From positions 1 through 64,000 of the forward strand of contig CAYZGK010000002.1 of assembly GCA_964478025.1 (NCBI GenBank): a stretch of DNA of 64,000 nt. The letters run 5' to 3'. The stretch comes from UBA3700 sp964478025 (GTDB lineage: Bacteria; Bacillota; Clostridia; Christensenellales; UBA3700). Numbering within the stretch: position 1 is the first letter of the stretch; every line of letters begins with the position of its first letter. A model generated the notes under the pieces. The model was not told where the DNA came from. It saw only the letters and a program-made list of their open reading frames with translations, and did not search any database. Positions 1 through 9,631 of the stretch are shown one piece after another. A program made the position numbers and the translations under genes.

Positions 1-3000
1 TTTCTGCTTCAATAACAGAAATCTTTTCTATCATGGAATTATCTAGATTACTTTGGCTATCAGATACGCCTCCAATTTTAAAGACATCCTTTTCCATTGA
101 ATTATCTTTCTCATTAAGCATATCTTGGTAGTTTTTCTCTACACCATTCCTTAACTCTATTATATCGTCATTTTGTTCAACATTTAATAGTTCTTCAAAT
201 CCACGCTCATCAAGTACTCCTTTTTCCATAATTGTTTCCTTGAAGTTTTGAATTGCTGCCTTTTCAGCTCTATTCTTTCTCCAATTCCAGAATTTTGACC
301 AACGTGTTCTACGAGAGTTATATTCAACCATAGCGCTATATAATTGAGCAGCTTTAGCTCTTTCATCATATACATGAAGATCTTTTGTATCTAAGGCAAT
401 TTGCTCACTTGAAATTAAGTTTGTAAATGCACTATATCCAAGTCCTTCCTTCCAATTTTCATTCTCAAAATCATAATTGTTAGACTTAGCTTGCATATGT
501 CTTAAAGCTTGTTCTTTAGAATTCTTAGGAATGAACTTCTCAATAAAATCATTTTGAATATTCTTAATTCCATCTATTGTATAGCCACCATTTAATATAA
601 CTTCTGGATATCCATTAACCTTTGTTGCATTTTGCATCATTTGGTTAAGTAGTCTAAATGCTTCACTCATATTTTCACTTGTAATTGTTTTCCCTTCTAA
701 ACAACATTTCTTATTTAATGTATGTAAAGTTTCTGTGTACAAGTCTTTAAATAAAAGCGCATATTCTTTTGTAAAGATAGTCTTATCTACTTCCTTATCA
801 TTTGAGTTTAAATTCATATTTTGTTGAATCATTTTATCTATAACGCCATTTAATTTCTCTTGTGGAATTTTTACACCAAACTCGGCCGCATAATCATCCG
901 AGAAGTTTTCAATAATAACGTTATCTTTTGGAAGCATTTTTATATAATTTTTCTCATACTTATCTACTTGCATTCCACCAAAATAAACTTCAAGCTCTCT
1001 CATTTCACTCATCGCTACCATTGCGTATGCTGAGTGTGGATCTTTCTTTAGCTTGTCATATCTTCCATCTTTAAATGTCTTGAAATCTATTTCTTTTGCA
1101 TTTTCAACAGCTATTTGCTTTTTATATTCAAGTTCACCATAGAAACTTTCATTTAAGTCAATATCATCGTCAAATTCATCATTATAAACTTCATCTTCAA
1201 CGAAATTATTTAGCTCAGCTTTTTCGTTTTGTATTTCCTTAATTCTTGCATCTATATTTAATTTATTTTCAAACTTTAGCATTTTTTCCATGCCTTGTTT
1301 GAACTTGTCAATTTCATCTGCAAGAGGTGAAGACTTTCCTGAAATTTTATTAATAGCAGCTTTATCTAGTGCTCCTATATCAATTGCAGCTTGTTTAAGT
1401 TCTTCAACAAATTCATACATTTCTCCACGAAGTTCTTCAGCAAGTTCCGGATTTTCTCCAGTTACGTCTTGGAATGTGAATGTATCTGCAATAACTTTTA
1501 CTCTATCGTAAAACTCTATAATAGCCTTTGTTACAAAAACCTTGCCTTCTTCATTTAACTTACCATTTTCATCTCTATATTTATCTGCTGCCTTTGAGAA
1601 AGATAAATTCTTATACTGTTCAATAGAAATTGCCTTCCACTTTTTAAATCTAACATCTATCTTTGGTAGTTTTGCAAGTTGATGTCTAGTTAATTTATCA
1701 AAGAACATCTCATAGTGTTTTTGTTCCCAGTCAGATACATCACTTCTTAAAACTCTTGTCATATCATTAATTTGCATGCCACCAAATGGAGGAACTTTCT
1801 CTTTATCAAATCCATATAATTCAAGTGCTCCTCTCATACAACGCTCAACCATGTTTGTAGCATATGTAAATGGAACAGGTCTTGTATAATCTTGACCATC
1901 AGCTATAAACTTTAGTCCTTCCATTGTTTGTTTCCAAACTTCTTTCCAAAGTTTGCAATATTCTTCCTTATTGAAATTTTCTTGGCCTAAAACTTGTTCG
2001 AACTTATTTAGCATTCTATTAGTTCTAAAACGGCCATAAGTCATAGAAGAAAGATCGCTTAATTGTTTACGAAGAACATTCGCCCTATTTGTTTTAAATA
2101 GTTGTTCTTGTCCCTTTTTAATATCACGAACTTTTGGTGCTTCTGCTTCTTTATCAAATACATCACCAAGATTAAAGAAATCTATTTCATCTTGTGGAAT
2201 TGCAGCATTATATTTTTCATTTTCTTCTTTTGTTGCCTTTTCCTTTAATTTTCTAATTTCTTCTTCACACTTTCTCTTATTTTCACCAAGAACTTGATTT
2301 ATATTTGTTTTTATTCTATTGTAAATTTCATTAGGATTAGACTCATAATTTGCAAGTTTAGTTACATATTCATCATTTACATATAAAGGCGAGGATACAT
2401 CAAGAGTATCAAGTTCAACTTTAATTTCATTTTCGCCTTGAATTACATGCGCAAATTGAACGAGTCCAGTTTGATTTACAAGTGTTTGTAATACAAATTG
2501 ACCTGCCTCTAATTCATTAAACTTTCCATCTCTTTCATTTATTATGTCGTAAACAGATCTACCATCTACGAATATAAGTCTCATAGTATCTTTTCCACCA
2601 GCATTTTCAAAATAGTGGTCTCTAAGTACTTTAGAATCTGCATAATCTGTTGTGAAAATACAAGAAATAAAGCTGTAATAAAAATCGCTTCTAGCTTCCT
2701 TTAGTATTTCAGGTTTTACATCATCACCACAAGCAATTAGTGCACTATCTGGAAGAGTAATTTTAAATGTATATTTACCCTCAAATTCTTGAGTTTTATC
2801 AACCATTGCCTTTCTATTTGTAATCAATGATTCTCTTAAGAAAGCATAGTTTTCATGTTTTTGAACATTTCTTTTTTCAAGTAGATACTCTTCATCAATT
2901 TCGCCATCTTCAGCATCTAATGCTTCTTGTTCTTCTTGTTCACGCACTTTAGCGCCTTTATAAACCAAGGCCATATTATATGTAGATGCTACCTTTATTT

Positions 3001-4903
3001 TTGTTTGATCTAAAAAGGCTTTTTCTAGTCTTTGATACTTATTAAAATAATCTGTCTCAAAGACTTCAAATTGTCCCTTTTCAAGCGTTGTTTTGCATCT
3101 ATCTGGAACATACCATGGATTTTCTTTTTGCTTTACACTTGTTGTTTGTTGAACTCTAATGTACATTATTGCAAGTATCATTTCGTCAACAGTTTCAATT
3201 TTTTCAGGAACTTTATATGACTTTAAGAAATCAAACATATAATCAAGATATTTACCAATAACTTCATGGTCACGATTAGCAAATCCTGTAAGCATCTCCT
3301 CTACTACATCTTTATCCTCATTTGCTTCTAAGTTTTTTTCTCCAAGACCAAATGTTTTTGCAAGTTTTGCAAATATAAATAAATCTATAAAATCACGTTT
3401 ATCACATTTTACAGATTCAAGACCTGGAATATAACTTTTTAATTTATAATCAATACCTGGATTTTTTTCTAAAAATTCATGAGTCTTTTTTGTATAGATA
3501 TCTCTAATTTCACCAAGTGTCATTAAAGCTAACCCAACATTTTTCTTATTTATATCAACTGAAATGTTAGTAGTTCCATCAGGAGCTTTAGCCTCGTAAA
3601 CTTCTCCCTTCTTTAATGCATCATCTTTTTTCTTTAATGAACTACTTGCGTTATCTCTTAATTTCTTTAGACAATTTTTTGTATAAGTTTTAGAAGCCTC
3701 TTTTAAGTAAGGAGTTAAGCTATTTTCAATGCTTTGATATAATCCTTTTCTTGACTCTTCACTACTTTTAAGATTATTTATTTTTTCATCATATTCTTTG
3801 TTTTCTTTATCATTTTTGCAATCAATAGTATCAATTCTATATTTAAATTCACCATTTATATTTGCTGCATGAACAAAGGAAACAACACCTGTTTTATTTT
3901 GAATAGCATCTAAAAGCTTCTTTGAACAATCATCAATATTTTTTGGCTCAGGCATAGAATCATAAACACTAACACCATCAATGAAAATAAACTTGAATGT
4001 TGCTTTATCTAAATCCATAGATAAATATTTTGAAAGTAAACCTGCTGATGTTTGATCTACACCGATTGATTCTCTTATAGCAGCGCAAAAATCTTTAAGA
4101 TTAGCTCTTAACCTATTATTTTTAGTTTCATCAAGATCAATATCGTTTACCCATTTTGGGAATGTAACTTCTTTAACCTCAACCTCTCCTTCTTTACTTG
4201 GACTTGTTAAATCAAAAGCCTTATTTAGCGTTTCAACAACTTCCATTCTTTCTTCAACTTCAGGAGCCATATCACTATAAGCTAGACACTCAATCTCAAG
4301 ATTTTTCTTTTCTTGTTTAGTACCACTAGTTAAAACTGTGTATGTTTCTGTATTGATTTTAAAGCCATTTGCATGGTATATAACATCACAATTTTCAGAT
4401 TGAATATTTATCTCAACTTGTAATTTTTGAAGTTTCATAATTGAGTCTAGCGTATTAAAACGAGACTTTACATAATCAGGATGTCTTTTTAATTTTGTAT
4501 CTGCTAAACCTTGTTTTGCACGTAAGTAAATAAAATTTTGTAATGCATCATCAACTGTCTCTATATTTTCTGGTGGGTTATAGTTATAAGCAAAATTAAA
4601 CCATCTATCTAAGTAGTTATACATTTTCTCACAATCATAATCTGCAAATGCTGTGATTAAATCCTTACACTCTTTTTCAAATTCTTCATCAGATAGAACT
4701 TCACCTGTACCATTAATTTTTCTTTCGTATTTTAAAAACATTGCTAAATCCATTAAATCTCTTGGATCATCTTTATTAGCAACATTTTTATTCCAAGCAC
4801 CAGGAACTTTATTAAAAGCTTCTTGTGCTTTATTTTTCATTTCATAACCTATCTTTATAGCTTCAAAAAGACTTTCTTTATTTATCTTCTTAATTTTTTT
4901 CAT
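1..4903 (-). CDS. Giant duplicated protein of unknown function (3' end outside window)
   Basis: The frame is open from an ATG at 4903 to the window edge, giving at least 1634 residues. An AGGAG ribosome site lies about 8 bases before the ATG. I do not recognise the family. The product is soluble-looking and rich in Lys, Glu, Asp and Asn, with no signal peptide or clear membrane segment. It contains an internal duplication: residues about 45-340 resemble residues about 500-815. Matching landmarks are IETVDDALQNFIYLR against IETVDEMILAIMYIR, FIFIDGVSVYD against LIFVDGRSVYD, and NKTGVVSFVHA against NQTGLVQFAHV. A charged, coiled-coil-like stretch follows the second copy. The C-terminal half has no obvious third copy. 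A hairpin (4951-4980) lies in its leader. Possible roles, such as a structural or surface-associated protein, are guesses. Confidence 0.85.
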   Translation of the reverse strand, partial: MKKIKKINKESLFEAIKIGYEMKNKAQEAFNKVPGAWNKNVANKDDPRDLMDLAMFLKYERKINGTGEVLSDEEFEKECKDLITAFADYDCEKMYNYLDRWFNFAYNYNPPENIETVDDALQNFIYLRAKQGLADTKLKRHPDYVKSRFNTLDSIMKLQKLQVEINIQSENCDVIYHANGFKINTETYTVLTSGTKQEKKNLEIECLAYSDMAPEVEERMEVVETLNKAFDLTSPSKEGEVEVKEVTFPKWVNDIDLDETKNNRLRANLKDFCAAIRESIGVDQTSAGLLSKYLSMDLDKATFKFIFIDGVSVYDSMPEPKNIDDCSKKLLDAIQNKTGVVSFVHAANINGEFKYRIDTIDCKNDKENKEYDEKINNLKSSEESRKGLYQSIENSLTPYLKEASKTYTKNCLKKLRDNASSSLKKKDDALKKGEVYEAKAPDGTTNISVDINKKNVGLALMTLGEIRDIYTKKTHEFLEKNPGIDYKLKSYIPGLESVKCDKRDFIDLFIFAKLAKTFGLGEKNLEANEDKDVVEEMLTGFANRDHEVIGKYLDYMFDFLKSYKVPEKIETVDEMILAIMYIRVQQTTSVKQKENPWYVPDRCKTTLEKGQFEVFETDYFNKYQRLEKAFLDQTKIKVASTYNMALVYKGAKVREQEEQEALDAEDGEIDEEYLLEKRNVQKHENYAFLRESLITNRKAMVDKTQEFEGKYTFKITLPDSALIACGDDVKPEILKEARSDFYYSFISCIFTTDYADSKVLRDHYFENAGGKDTMRLIFVDGRSVYDIINERDGKFNELEAGQFVLQTLVNQTGLVQFAHVIQGENEIKVELDTLDVSSPLYVNDEYVTKLANYESNPNEIYNRIKTNINQVLGENKRKCEEEIRKLKEKATKEENEKYNAAIPQDEIDFFNLGDVFDKEAEAPKVRDIKKGQEQLFKTNRANVLRKQLSDLSSMTYGRFRTNRMLNKFEQVLGQENFNKEEYCKLWKEVWKQTMEGLKFIADGQDYTRPVPFTYATNMVERCMRGALELYGFDKEKVPPFGGMQINDMTRVLRSDVSDWEQKHYEMFFDKLTRHQLAKLPKIDVRFKKWKAISIEQYKNLSFSKAADKYRDENGKLNEEGKVFVTKAIIEFYDRVKVIADTFTFQDVTGENPELAEELRGEMYEFVEELKQAAIDIGALDKAAINKISGKSSPLADEIDKFKQGMEKMLKFENKLNIDARIKEIQNEKAELNNFVEDEVYNDEFDDDIDLNESFYGELEYKKQIAVENAKEIDFKTFKDGRYDKLKKDPHSAYAMVAMSEMRELEVYFGGMQVDKYEKNYIKMLPKDNVIIENFSDDYAAEFGVKIPQEKLNGVIDKMIQQNMNLNSNDKEVDKTIFTKEYALLFKDLYTETLHTLNKKCCLEGKTITSENMSEAFRLLNQMMQNATKVNGYPEVILNGGYTIDGIKNIQNDFIEKFIPKNSKEQALRHMQAKSNNYDFENENWKEGLGYSAFTNLISSEQIALDTKDLHVYDERAKAAQLYSAMVEYNSRRTRWSKFWNWRKNRAEKAAIQNFKETIMEKGVLDERGFEELLNVEQNDDIIELRNGVEKNYQDMLNEKDNSMEKDVFKIGGVSDSQSNLDNSMIEKISVIEAE

Positions 4904-4950
4904 TAGAGTCTCTCCTTCTTGTCAACTTTAATAATTTATTTTTGCCATTT

Positions 4951-4980
4951 TTAAATCCTTCATTTATGTAATAAATGGAT
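4951..4980 (-). other. Leader hairpin upstream of the giant gene
   Basis: On the minus strand an AAATCC...GGATTT stem with an inner ATTTAT/ATAAAT pairing sits about 50 bases before the giant gene's start codon. There is no U-tract, so it is not a convincing terminator. It could be a 5' UTR structure. The rest of 4904-5060 shows only AT-rich sequence with two copies of an ATAGTATGA-like word. Confidence 0.35.
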
Positions 4981-5062
4981 TTAAAAACTATACCTTTTAT
5001 TATGATACCATCTATTTATTTTTCATACTATCCAAAAATCATACTATTTATGCCATTTTCAT

Positions 5063-5102
5063 ACAAAAAGGGTGTATGTTTCATTTGATTCATACACCCT
5101 TT
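5063..5102 (-). terminator. Terminator after fucU
   Basis: A perfect 12-bp inverted repeat (AAAGGGTGTATG / CATACACCCTTT) with a 12-base loop is followed on the minus strand by TTTTTG. It begins 15 bases after the fucU stop. Confidence 0.8.
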
Positions 5103-5117
5103 GTACTTACCTTTATA

Positions 5118-5549
5118 TTATTTAATGACACCTTTTTTTATAATTATATTCGCGTAAACTGCTTCCTCACCCGTCGCTATAACTACATACGCTGATTTAG
5201 CTCTTTCATAAAAGTCAAATCTATCTATAAATCCAACTCTTACGTTATCGTCTTTTTCATTTGCAATTTTCTTATAATCTTCCCAAATTGTAGGATTAAT
5301 TTTACCTTTATCACTTTCTGTTAATTGCATTAACATAAAGTTTGGATCTGAATATGTATCAAGTGGAACTAAAGATAAAACGGCTTCTAACATTTTTGTG
5401 CCACTTATTCCATCGGCTCTAACTACTCTTTTCCCAAAAGTCTCTGCTGGAAAATTTCCATCTGCAATAACAATTTCATCACCATGACCTGCTTCACTAA
5501 GTTTTTTTAACAATTCTGGTGAAATAATTTTAGGTACTCCTTTTAACAT
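5118..5549 (-). CDS. fucU: L-fucose mutarotase (RbsD/FucU family)
   Basis: The 143-residue product matches the RbsD/FucU fold along its whole length. The N-terminus shows the family block GHGDEIVIADGNFPAE with the likely catalytic His22, plus Asp30 and Asn32. The C-terminal FucU-type tail reads ERAKSAYVVIATGEEAVYAN. FucU interconverts the alpha and beta anomers of L-fucose so that uptake and isomerisation can proceed; RbsD does the same for ribose. The ERAK and ATGE tail favours FucU. No fucose permease, isomerase or kinase is next to it, so the sugar is not settled by context. It has its own strong terminator. Confidence 0.85.
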   Translation of the reverse strand: MLKGVPKIISPELLKKLSEAGHGDEIVIADGNFPAETFGKRVVRADGISGTKMLEAVLSLVPLDTYSDPNFMLMQLTESDKGKINPTIWEDYKKIANEKDDNVRVGFIDRFDFYERAKSAYVVIATGEEAVYANIIIKKGVIK

Positions 5550-5607
5550 AAACTATCCTCCTATCTTTATATTGATATAATATCACAATTTTATATAAAA
5601 TTCTCAA

Positions 5608-6828
5608 TTAAATTAATCCAACAGGTATTAGAGAATTATGTTCATCTATTGGATATAACTTATCTATAAGACAAACAATTCCACCATCTTTTATTGGTCG
5701 CTTTAAATTTTTCAAAATTTTAAATTTTTCGATGTCCCTTTTATTTGGATTTGCACTTAACTTTATTTCAAGTGGAGTTACACCTTCTCCATCTTCAAGC
5801 AAGACATCTACTTCATTTTGATCTATATCTCTATAGAAATAAATATTTCTTTCATTTGCACTTAATTGATTTTTTATCATAATTTGATTCATTACATAAT
5901 TTTCAAAGTATGAACCTGCAAATGAACTTGCCATTAACATGTCCTTTGATGGTATTTTTGCAAGATATGCACAAAGTCCTGTGTCATAAAAATAAAGTTT
6001 AGGTGTTTTTGTAAGTCTTTTTAATGTGTTATTAAAATATGGTCTTACTAAATACACTATTCCTATTCCTTGAAGTATAGATAACCATTGTTTTGCAGTA
6101 GGCTGAGAAACGTCTGCGGCAAGTGCTAAATTTGCAAAATTAACAACATTTGTATTTTGAGATGCGCACGCATTTAAAAACATTCTAAACTTTACTGCAT
6201 CAGATATATTTCCAAGCTCTAATATATCCTTCATTAAATAAGTATCAATGTATGAATTAAAATATGCCCTTCTTTGTTCATCACTATATTCTAAGCTCTT
6301 TGGCATTCCACCTTTAAATATATAAGAAAATACACTATCTAATTCTAAATTTTGTTTAAATCTTATTGAATTTAAATTGTTAAATGAAAAATCAAAAGGA
6401 ATATCATCTAAATTATTTTCAATTTCTTGAGAAAGCATTGAGTACATGTTCATAATGCCTATTCTTCCAGCCAAAGATTCTGACGCTAGTTTCATTACAT
6501 TATAACTTTGAGAACCAGTAAGCCAAAACTCACCAGGTAATTGATTCTTATCTGCCATAACCTTTATATAAGAAAACAAATTAGGTGCAAATTGAATCTC
6601 ATCTATAAGTATTGGTGTCTTATATTTTTGAAAGAATAATTTTGGATCATTTAAAGCAAGTGCTCTATCGTTTAAATCATCTAGGGAAACATAAGTTCTA
6701 TTATTATTTGAAAGTTTTTCTAACATAGTAGTCTTGCCAACTTGCCTTGGTCCACACACCAAAACAACTTGAAACATACTATTTAACATATTAAATTTTC
6801 TTTCTGCAATTCTCTTTATGTATTCCAT
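5608..6828 (-). CDS. AAA ATPase with C-terminal DUF4143 (copy 1)
   Basis: This 406-residue protein has an N-terminal AAA_14-type ATPase domain with Walker A GPRQVGKT at residues 26-33, Walker B PILIDEIQ near 72-79, and the sensor-like block FWLTGSQSYN. A helical, winged-helix-like region follows around residues 200-270. The C-terminal DUF4143 domain carries EVDVLLED and PLEIKLSA, an Asp...Glu-x-Lys arrangement like restriction-nuclease folds. The start is set by a GGAGG ribosome site. It is clearly paralogous to the plus-strand gene at 60689-61918. The family is very common in gut bacteria and its cellular role is unknown. Its promoter overlaps a repeated sequence (see 6845-7005). Confidence 0.85.
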   Translation of the reverse strand: MEYIKRIAERKFNMLNSMFQVVLVCGPRQVGKTTMLEKLSNNNRTYVSLDDLNDRALALNDPKLFFQKYKTPILIDEIQFAPNLFSYIKVMADKNQLPGEFWLTGSQSYNVMKLASESLAGRIGIMNMYSMLSQEIENNLDDIPFDFSFNNLNSIRFKQNLELDSVFSYIFKGGMPKSLEYSDEQRRAYFNSYIDTYLMKDILELGNISDAVKFRMFLNACASQNTNVVNFANLALAADVSQPTAKQWLSILQGIGIVYLVRPYFNNTLKRLTKTPKLYFYDTGLCAYLAKIPSKDMLMASSFAGSYFENYVMNQIMIKNQLSANERNIYFYRDIDQNEVDVLLEDGEGVTPLEIKLSANPNKRDIEKFKILKNLKRPIKDGGIVCLIDKLYPIDEHNSLIPVGLI

Positions 6829-6844
6829 AAATATCCTCCGAGCA

Positions 6845-7005
6845 ATCTAAACTTTACTTTATTTTACTCAAAAAAAATAAAATAGTCAATATATTATTTA
6901 AAATATTCATTTTTTAACATAATTGAAACTACCATATTTTATCGGGTAAATTAAAATTAAAATTGTGTTTTTGGGAAATCTAAAGCGTACTTTATTTTAC
7001 TCGAA
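6845..7005 (-). repeat. Pair of about 28-bp direct repeats upstream of ATPase copy 1
   Basis: Two copies at 6845-6872 and 6978-7005 share GAGTAAAATAAAGT, then a short variable part, then TTTAGAT on the minus strand. They are 133 bases apart and fill the ends of the intergenic region. The sequence between them is AT-rich with no gene seen. Confidence 0.8.
6861..6889 (-). promoter_or_regulatory. Promoter of DUF4143 ATPase copy 1
   Basis: A minus-strand -35 TTGACT (6884-6889) and -10 TAAAAT (6861-6866) are separated by 17 bases. The -10 lies inside the proximal copy of the 28-bp direct repeat. Confidence 0.6.
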
Positions 7006-7012
7006 ATACTTA

Positions 7013-7357
7013 TTATATTAATACTCCAAATACTACTGCATAAAATATAACTAAAAATACAATGGCTATAATAGTGCCTATTATTGTTAATTTCTTTCTC
7101 TTTTTCTTTTCTTTTTCTATTTCATCATAATATTTTTTTCTTAGAATTGTATAATTCTCATAAAGAGCTTGTTTATGTGAACAGTCTTCTCCCCTATCAC
7201 GAGAAACTGCTATTTCCACCTCTAATTTTTTAATCGCCATATCAAGATTATCTATACTTGTAAAGCCTTCCTTTTTAAGTTCTTTACTTATATTATTTAA
7301 GCTTGAAATTATAGCAACATCTCTTAAAGTTTTATTTACGCTATCTTGAATTTTCAT
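7013..7357 (-). CDS. Small tail-anchored protein, unknown function
   Basis: This 114-residue protein has a charged, helical N-terminal part with no recognisable domain. A basic stretch (EKEKKKRKKL) is followed by a single hydrophobic segment at residues about 92-112 that runs to the end. This is the pattern of a tail-anchored membrane protein with its bulk in the cytoplasm. It starts 7 bases after the PAP2 phosphatase stop, so it is probably the last gene of that transcription unit. I do not recognise a family. Confidence 0.65.
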   Translation of the reverse strand: MKIQDSVNKTLRDVAIISSLNNISKELKKEGFTSIDNLDMAIKKLEVEIAVSRDRGEDCSHKQALYENYTILRKKYYDEIEKEKKKRKKLTIIGTIIAIVFLVIFYAVVFGVLI

Positions 7358-7364
7358 TTTATAA

Positions 7365-8384
7365 CTACTTTGCTACCTTCTCAAAAGAACTTTCCTTTTT
7401 AAATAATGCTTTAATATGCTCACCTTTATCTATATAAAACTCTTTTAAAAGTACAACAATAACAAAGCTTAGTGTTCCACCAAATAAAGTATCACTCATA
7501 AAATGAGCACCGGCTGCTATTCTACCTATTGCACAAATTCCTGTCCAAAGTATAGATATAACATACATTAAAATATTTAATTTCTTATCATCTTTTCTAT
7601 TTAATATTGTTGGTAAAATAATAAGAGCATATGTAGTTCCAGCAGAGGCAGTATGTCCTGATGGAAAAGACTTTATAGCATCATGAGTGCTCCACATAGC
7701 TTCCATTTCTTCTTTTGTTATCCACTTGCCTTTTATTTCATACCAGCGCATGTAGGCTGCAAAACCATAATTTGGATCGTCTCTATCCATATTCATTGCT
7801 CTATAACGAATTCTACCAAATATATTTTTTACTCCTAAGTTTATAATTATGGTAGTAAGTGCTACTACAATAACTACAACTAGAGTTAGTTTTAACATAT
7901 TTTTAACAATATCATCTGGAGTATTTTTTATTAACAAATAAACAAATCCCTCAACTGGGAGAGCAAATATAAGGTACACAATATATAAGTAAAAACCACT
8001 TGTATCACTAAGTTCATTTAATGTTATATGTCTTATAAGATATTTAAAAATATCTGAAATCATATAAACAAAAGCAATTGTTGCTAAAAGCATAGATAGA
8101 ATCATTAATGCTTTAGATTTTTTACCAGTTAAAAATCTTTTACAATAAATAAATATAAACAAAAACCCAATACCTATAAATAAAGGCGCTGGAATTGTTG
8201 CAAAAATTTCAACTGTCGCAGCAAATGGATCATTTGTTATATACTGCCCTTCAGGAAGTGAAATCTTTGTTAAAATTTTAGATATTTGTAAATCAAAGAA
8301 TGTAGCTATTACAAGCAAAATTGCAAATATAACAATAAATAAAGATATTGATAAAATTGTCTTTTTATTTTGGGATAAACTCAT
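7365..8384 (-). CDS. PAP2-family membrane phosphatase
   Basis: This 339-residue integral membrane protein has about eight hydrophobic segments. It carries the three PAP2 motifs: K186-X6-R193, PSGH at 241-244, and R288-X5-H294-X3-D298. Proteins of this superfamily remove phosphate from lipid phosphates such as phosphatidic acid, phosphatidylglycerol phosphate or undecaprenyl pyrophosphate on the outer face of the membrane. The substrate cannot be told from sequence. The loop between motifs 1 and 2 is long (about 47 residues). A second, divergent PAP2 gene lies at 21064-21930. Confidence 0.85.
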   Translation of the reverse strand: MSLSQNKKTILSISLFIVIFAILLVIATFFDLQISKILTKISLPEGQYITNDPFAATVEIFATIPAPLFIGIGFLFIFIYCKRFLTGKKSKALMILSMLLATIAFVYMISDIFKYLIRHITLNELSDTSGFYLYIVYLIFALPVEGFVYLLIKNTPDDIVKNMLKLTLVVVIVVALTTIIINLGVKNIFGRIRYRAMNMDRDDPNYGFAAYMRWYEIKGKWITKEEMEAMWSTHDAIKSFPSGHTASAGTTYALIILPTILNRKDDKKLNILMYVISILWTGICAIGRIAAGAHFMSDTLFGGTLSFVIVVLLKEFYIDKGEHIKALFKKESSFEKVAK

Positions 8385-8433
8385 ATATACCTCTAAGTAG
8401 GATTATATTATATAAAGTAATTATTTTCAATAA

Positions 8434-8973
8434 TTAGATTTTATTAGATAAAACTCTAACCATTAATTTATATGCTTCTCTATATAAAAAGTCATAAAGT
8501 GAATAAATTACATATGCAAGAAGCATAAGTGTATATATATTTAACTCTTCTTTAAAGAACTTAAAGTCTGAAACTGTTAGTTTCATTAAATAAAAACAGC
8601 CAAAGAACACAGCAACAAAATAAATTATCTTTATAACTGTAATTATGGCAATCTTTACCAACTTATTTAATTTTTCTATTTTATAAAACTTAAAATCAAG
8701 CCCCCAGGCAAGGAGTGGAAATAAACCAAAAAATAAGATAAATGGCATAACATAAAAGGAAGATAGCAAGAAAGATAAAAGCGCTGATGCTATATAAGAT
8801 AAAATTGCACTTCCCCACAAATTTTTCATTAAAGGAAGCGCAATAGATAGCGATGCTAATATATAACAAGACAAAGTTAAGTTAGATATATATCTAGCGC
8901 CTAACACAAACACAAGAGCAAGCGCCGCAGACATTCCACTTATAGCTATTTCTTTTGATGTAAGTTTTCTCAT
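8434..8973 (-). CDS. Integral membrane protein, possibly ECF transporter S-component-like
   Basis: The 179-residue product is almost entirely hydrophobic, with five or six membrane segments and a short basic N-terminus. Its size and the opening RKLTSKEIAISGMSAALALV resemble substrate-binding S components of ECF vitamin transporters, but I see no diagnostic motif and no ECF ATPase genes nearby. It starts 4 bases after the stop of the J-like gene, so it belongs to the same transcript. The ECF label is only a suggestion. Confidence 0.6.
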   Translation of the reverse strand: MRKLTSKEIAISGMSAALALVFVLGARYISNLTLSCYILASLSIALPLMKNLWGSAILSYIASALLSFLLSSFYVMPFILFFGLFPLLAWGLDFKFYKIEKLNKLVKIAIITVIKIIYFVAVFFGCFYLMKLTVSDFKFFKEELNIYTLMLLAYVIYSLYDFLYREAYKLMVRVLSNKI

Positions 8974-8977
8974 TTTC

Positions 8978-9631
8978 CTAACAGCAAGGAATTAAATCTC
9001 CTCCCATACATTCACAACAACAATCTGCGCATAAAAGCGTTGAACAAGCATTACAACAAGCATCTGAATTATCCGCTCTTCCTGTTTCAAAATCTTGAGG
9101 ATTTGTATATCCGGCTCTAGTGTGATTCTTTTTTGTATTTTCTTTAGCATCATCATCAATAAAGCTGTCCTCTGACCTATTCATGACTTTTTTAAGTCTA
9201 TTTAATGTTGACTTATATTTTTCATTTTCAGGGTCTAAGTCACACGCAATTTCAAGTTGAGCTTTAGCATCTGAATGCCATTGTCTTTTATAAAAGATTT
9301 GTGCTTCCATATAGTGCCATTCAGCATCTCTCACTTCACACTTATCTAATATATCTTGAGCTTCATCATATTTCTTTTCTTTTATTAAAGAACTTACCTC
9401 GCCATATTGATTACCAAATTTTTCAGTAGATTCTCTATTTTCAATATCCATTAAACAATCTTCATAAGCTTGATCTAGCTTATTCATCATTTTAGCTGCA
9501 TTTGCTCCGACTTCACCCTCTTCAAATCTTAAATTTGAATATTTGGCCTTTAGTCTTTTATATGCTTCTTGTACTTCTTCTTTAGTAGCACCTTGTTCAA
9601 GTTCTAATATTAAATACGGATTTTTTTGCAT
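8978..9631 (-). CDS. Degenerate J-domain protein with TPR-like region and Cys-rich tail
   Basis: This 217-residue protein opens with a J-domain-like helical region (residues 1-65: NPYLILELEQGATKEEVQEAY, then AKMMNKLDQAYE). The HPD tripeptide needed to stimulate DnaK is missing; the loop reads SNLRFEEGE. Residues about 75-150 look like TPR helices (YDEAQDILDKCEV, AKAQLEIACDLDPEN). A charged linker leads to a C-terminal tail with ten cysteines in the last 28 residues, which suggests metal binding. Its start overlaps the upstream DUF5685 gene by 22 bases, so the two are probably translationally coupled. It is unlikely to be a normal DnaK partner. Confidence 0.75.
   Translation of the reverse strand: MQKNPYLILELEQGATKEEVQEAYKRLKAKYSNLRFEEGEVGANAAKMMNKLDQAYEDCLMDIENRESTEKFGNQYGEVSSLIKEKKYDEAQDILDKCEVRDAEWHYMEAQIFYKRQWHSDAKAQLEIACDLDPENEKYKSTLNRLKKVMNRSEDSFIDDDAKENTKKNHTRAGYTNPQDFETGRADNSDACCNACSTLLCADCCCECMGGDLIPCC

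Noticed and set aside
1290..4847. Several plus-strand frames of 60-75 codons in the first 5 kb
   Set aside because: They are antisense shadows of the giant minus-strand gene, which is open throughout.
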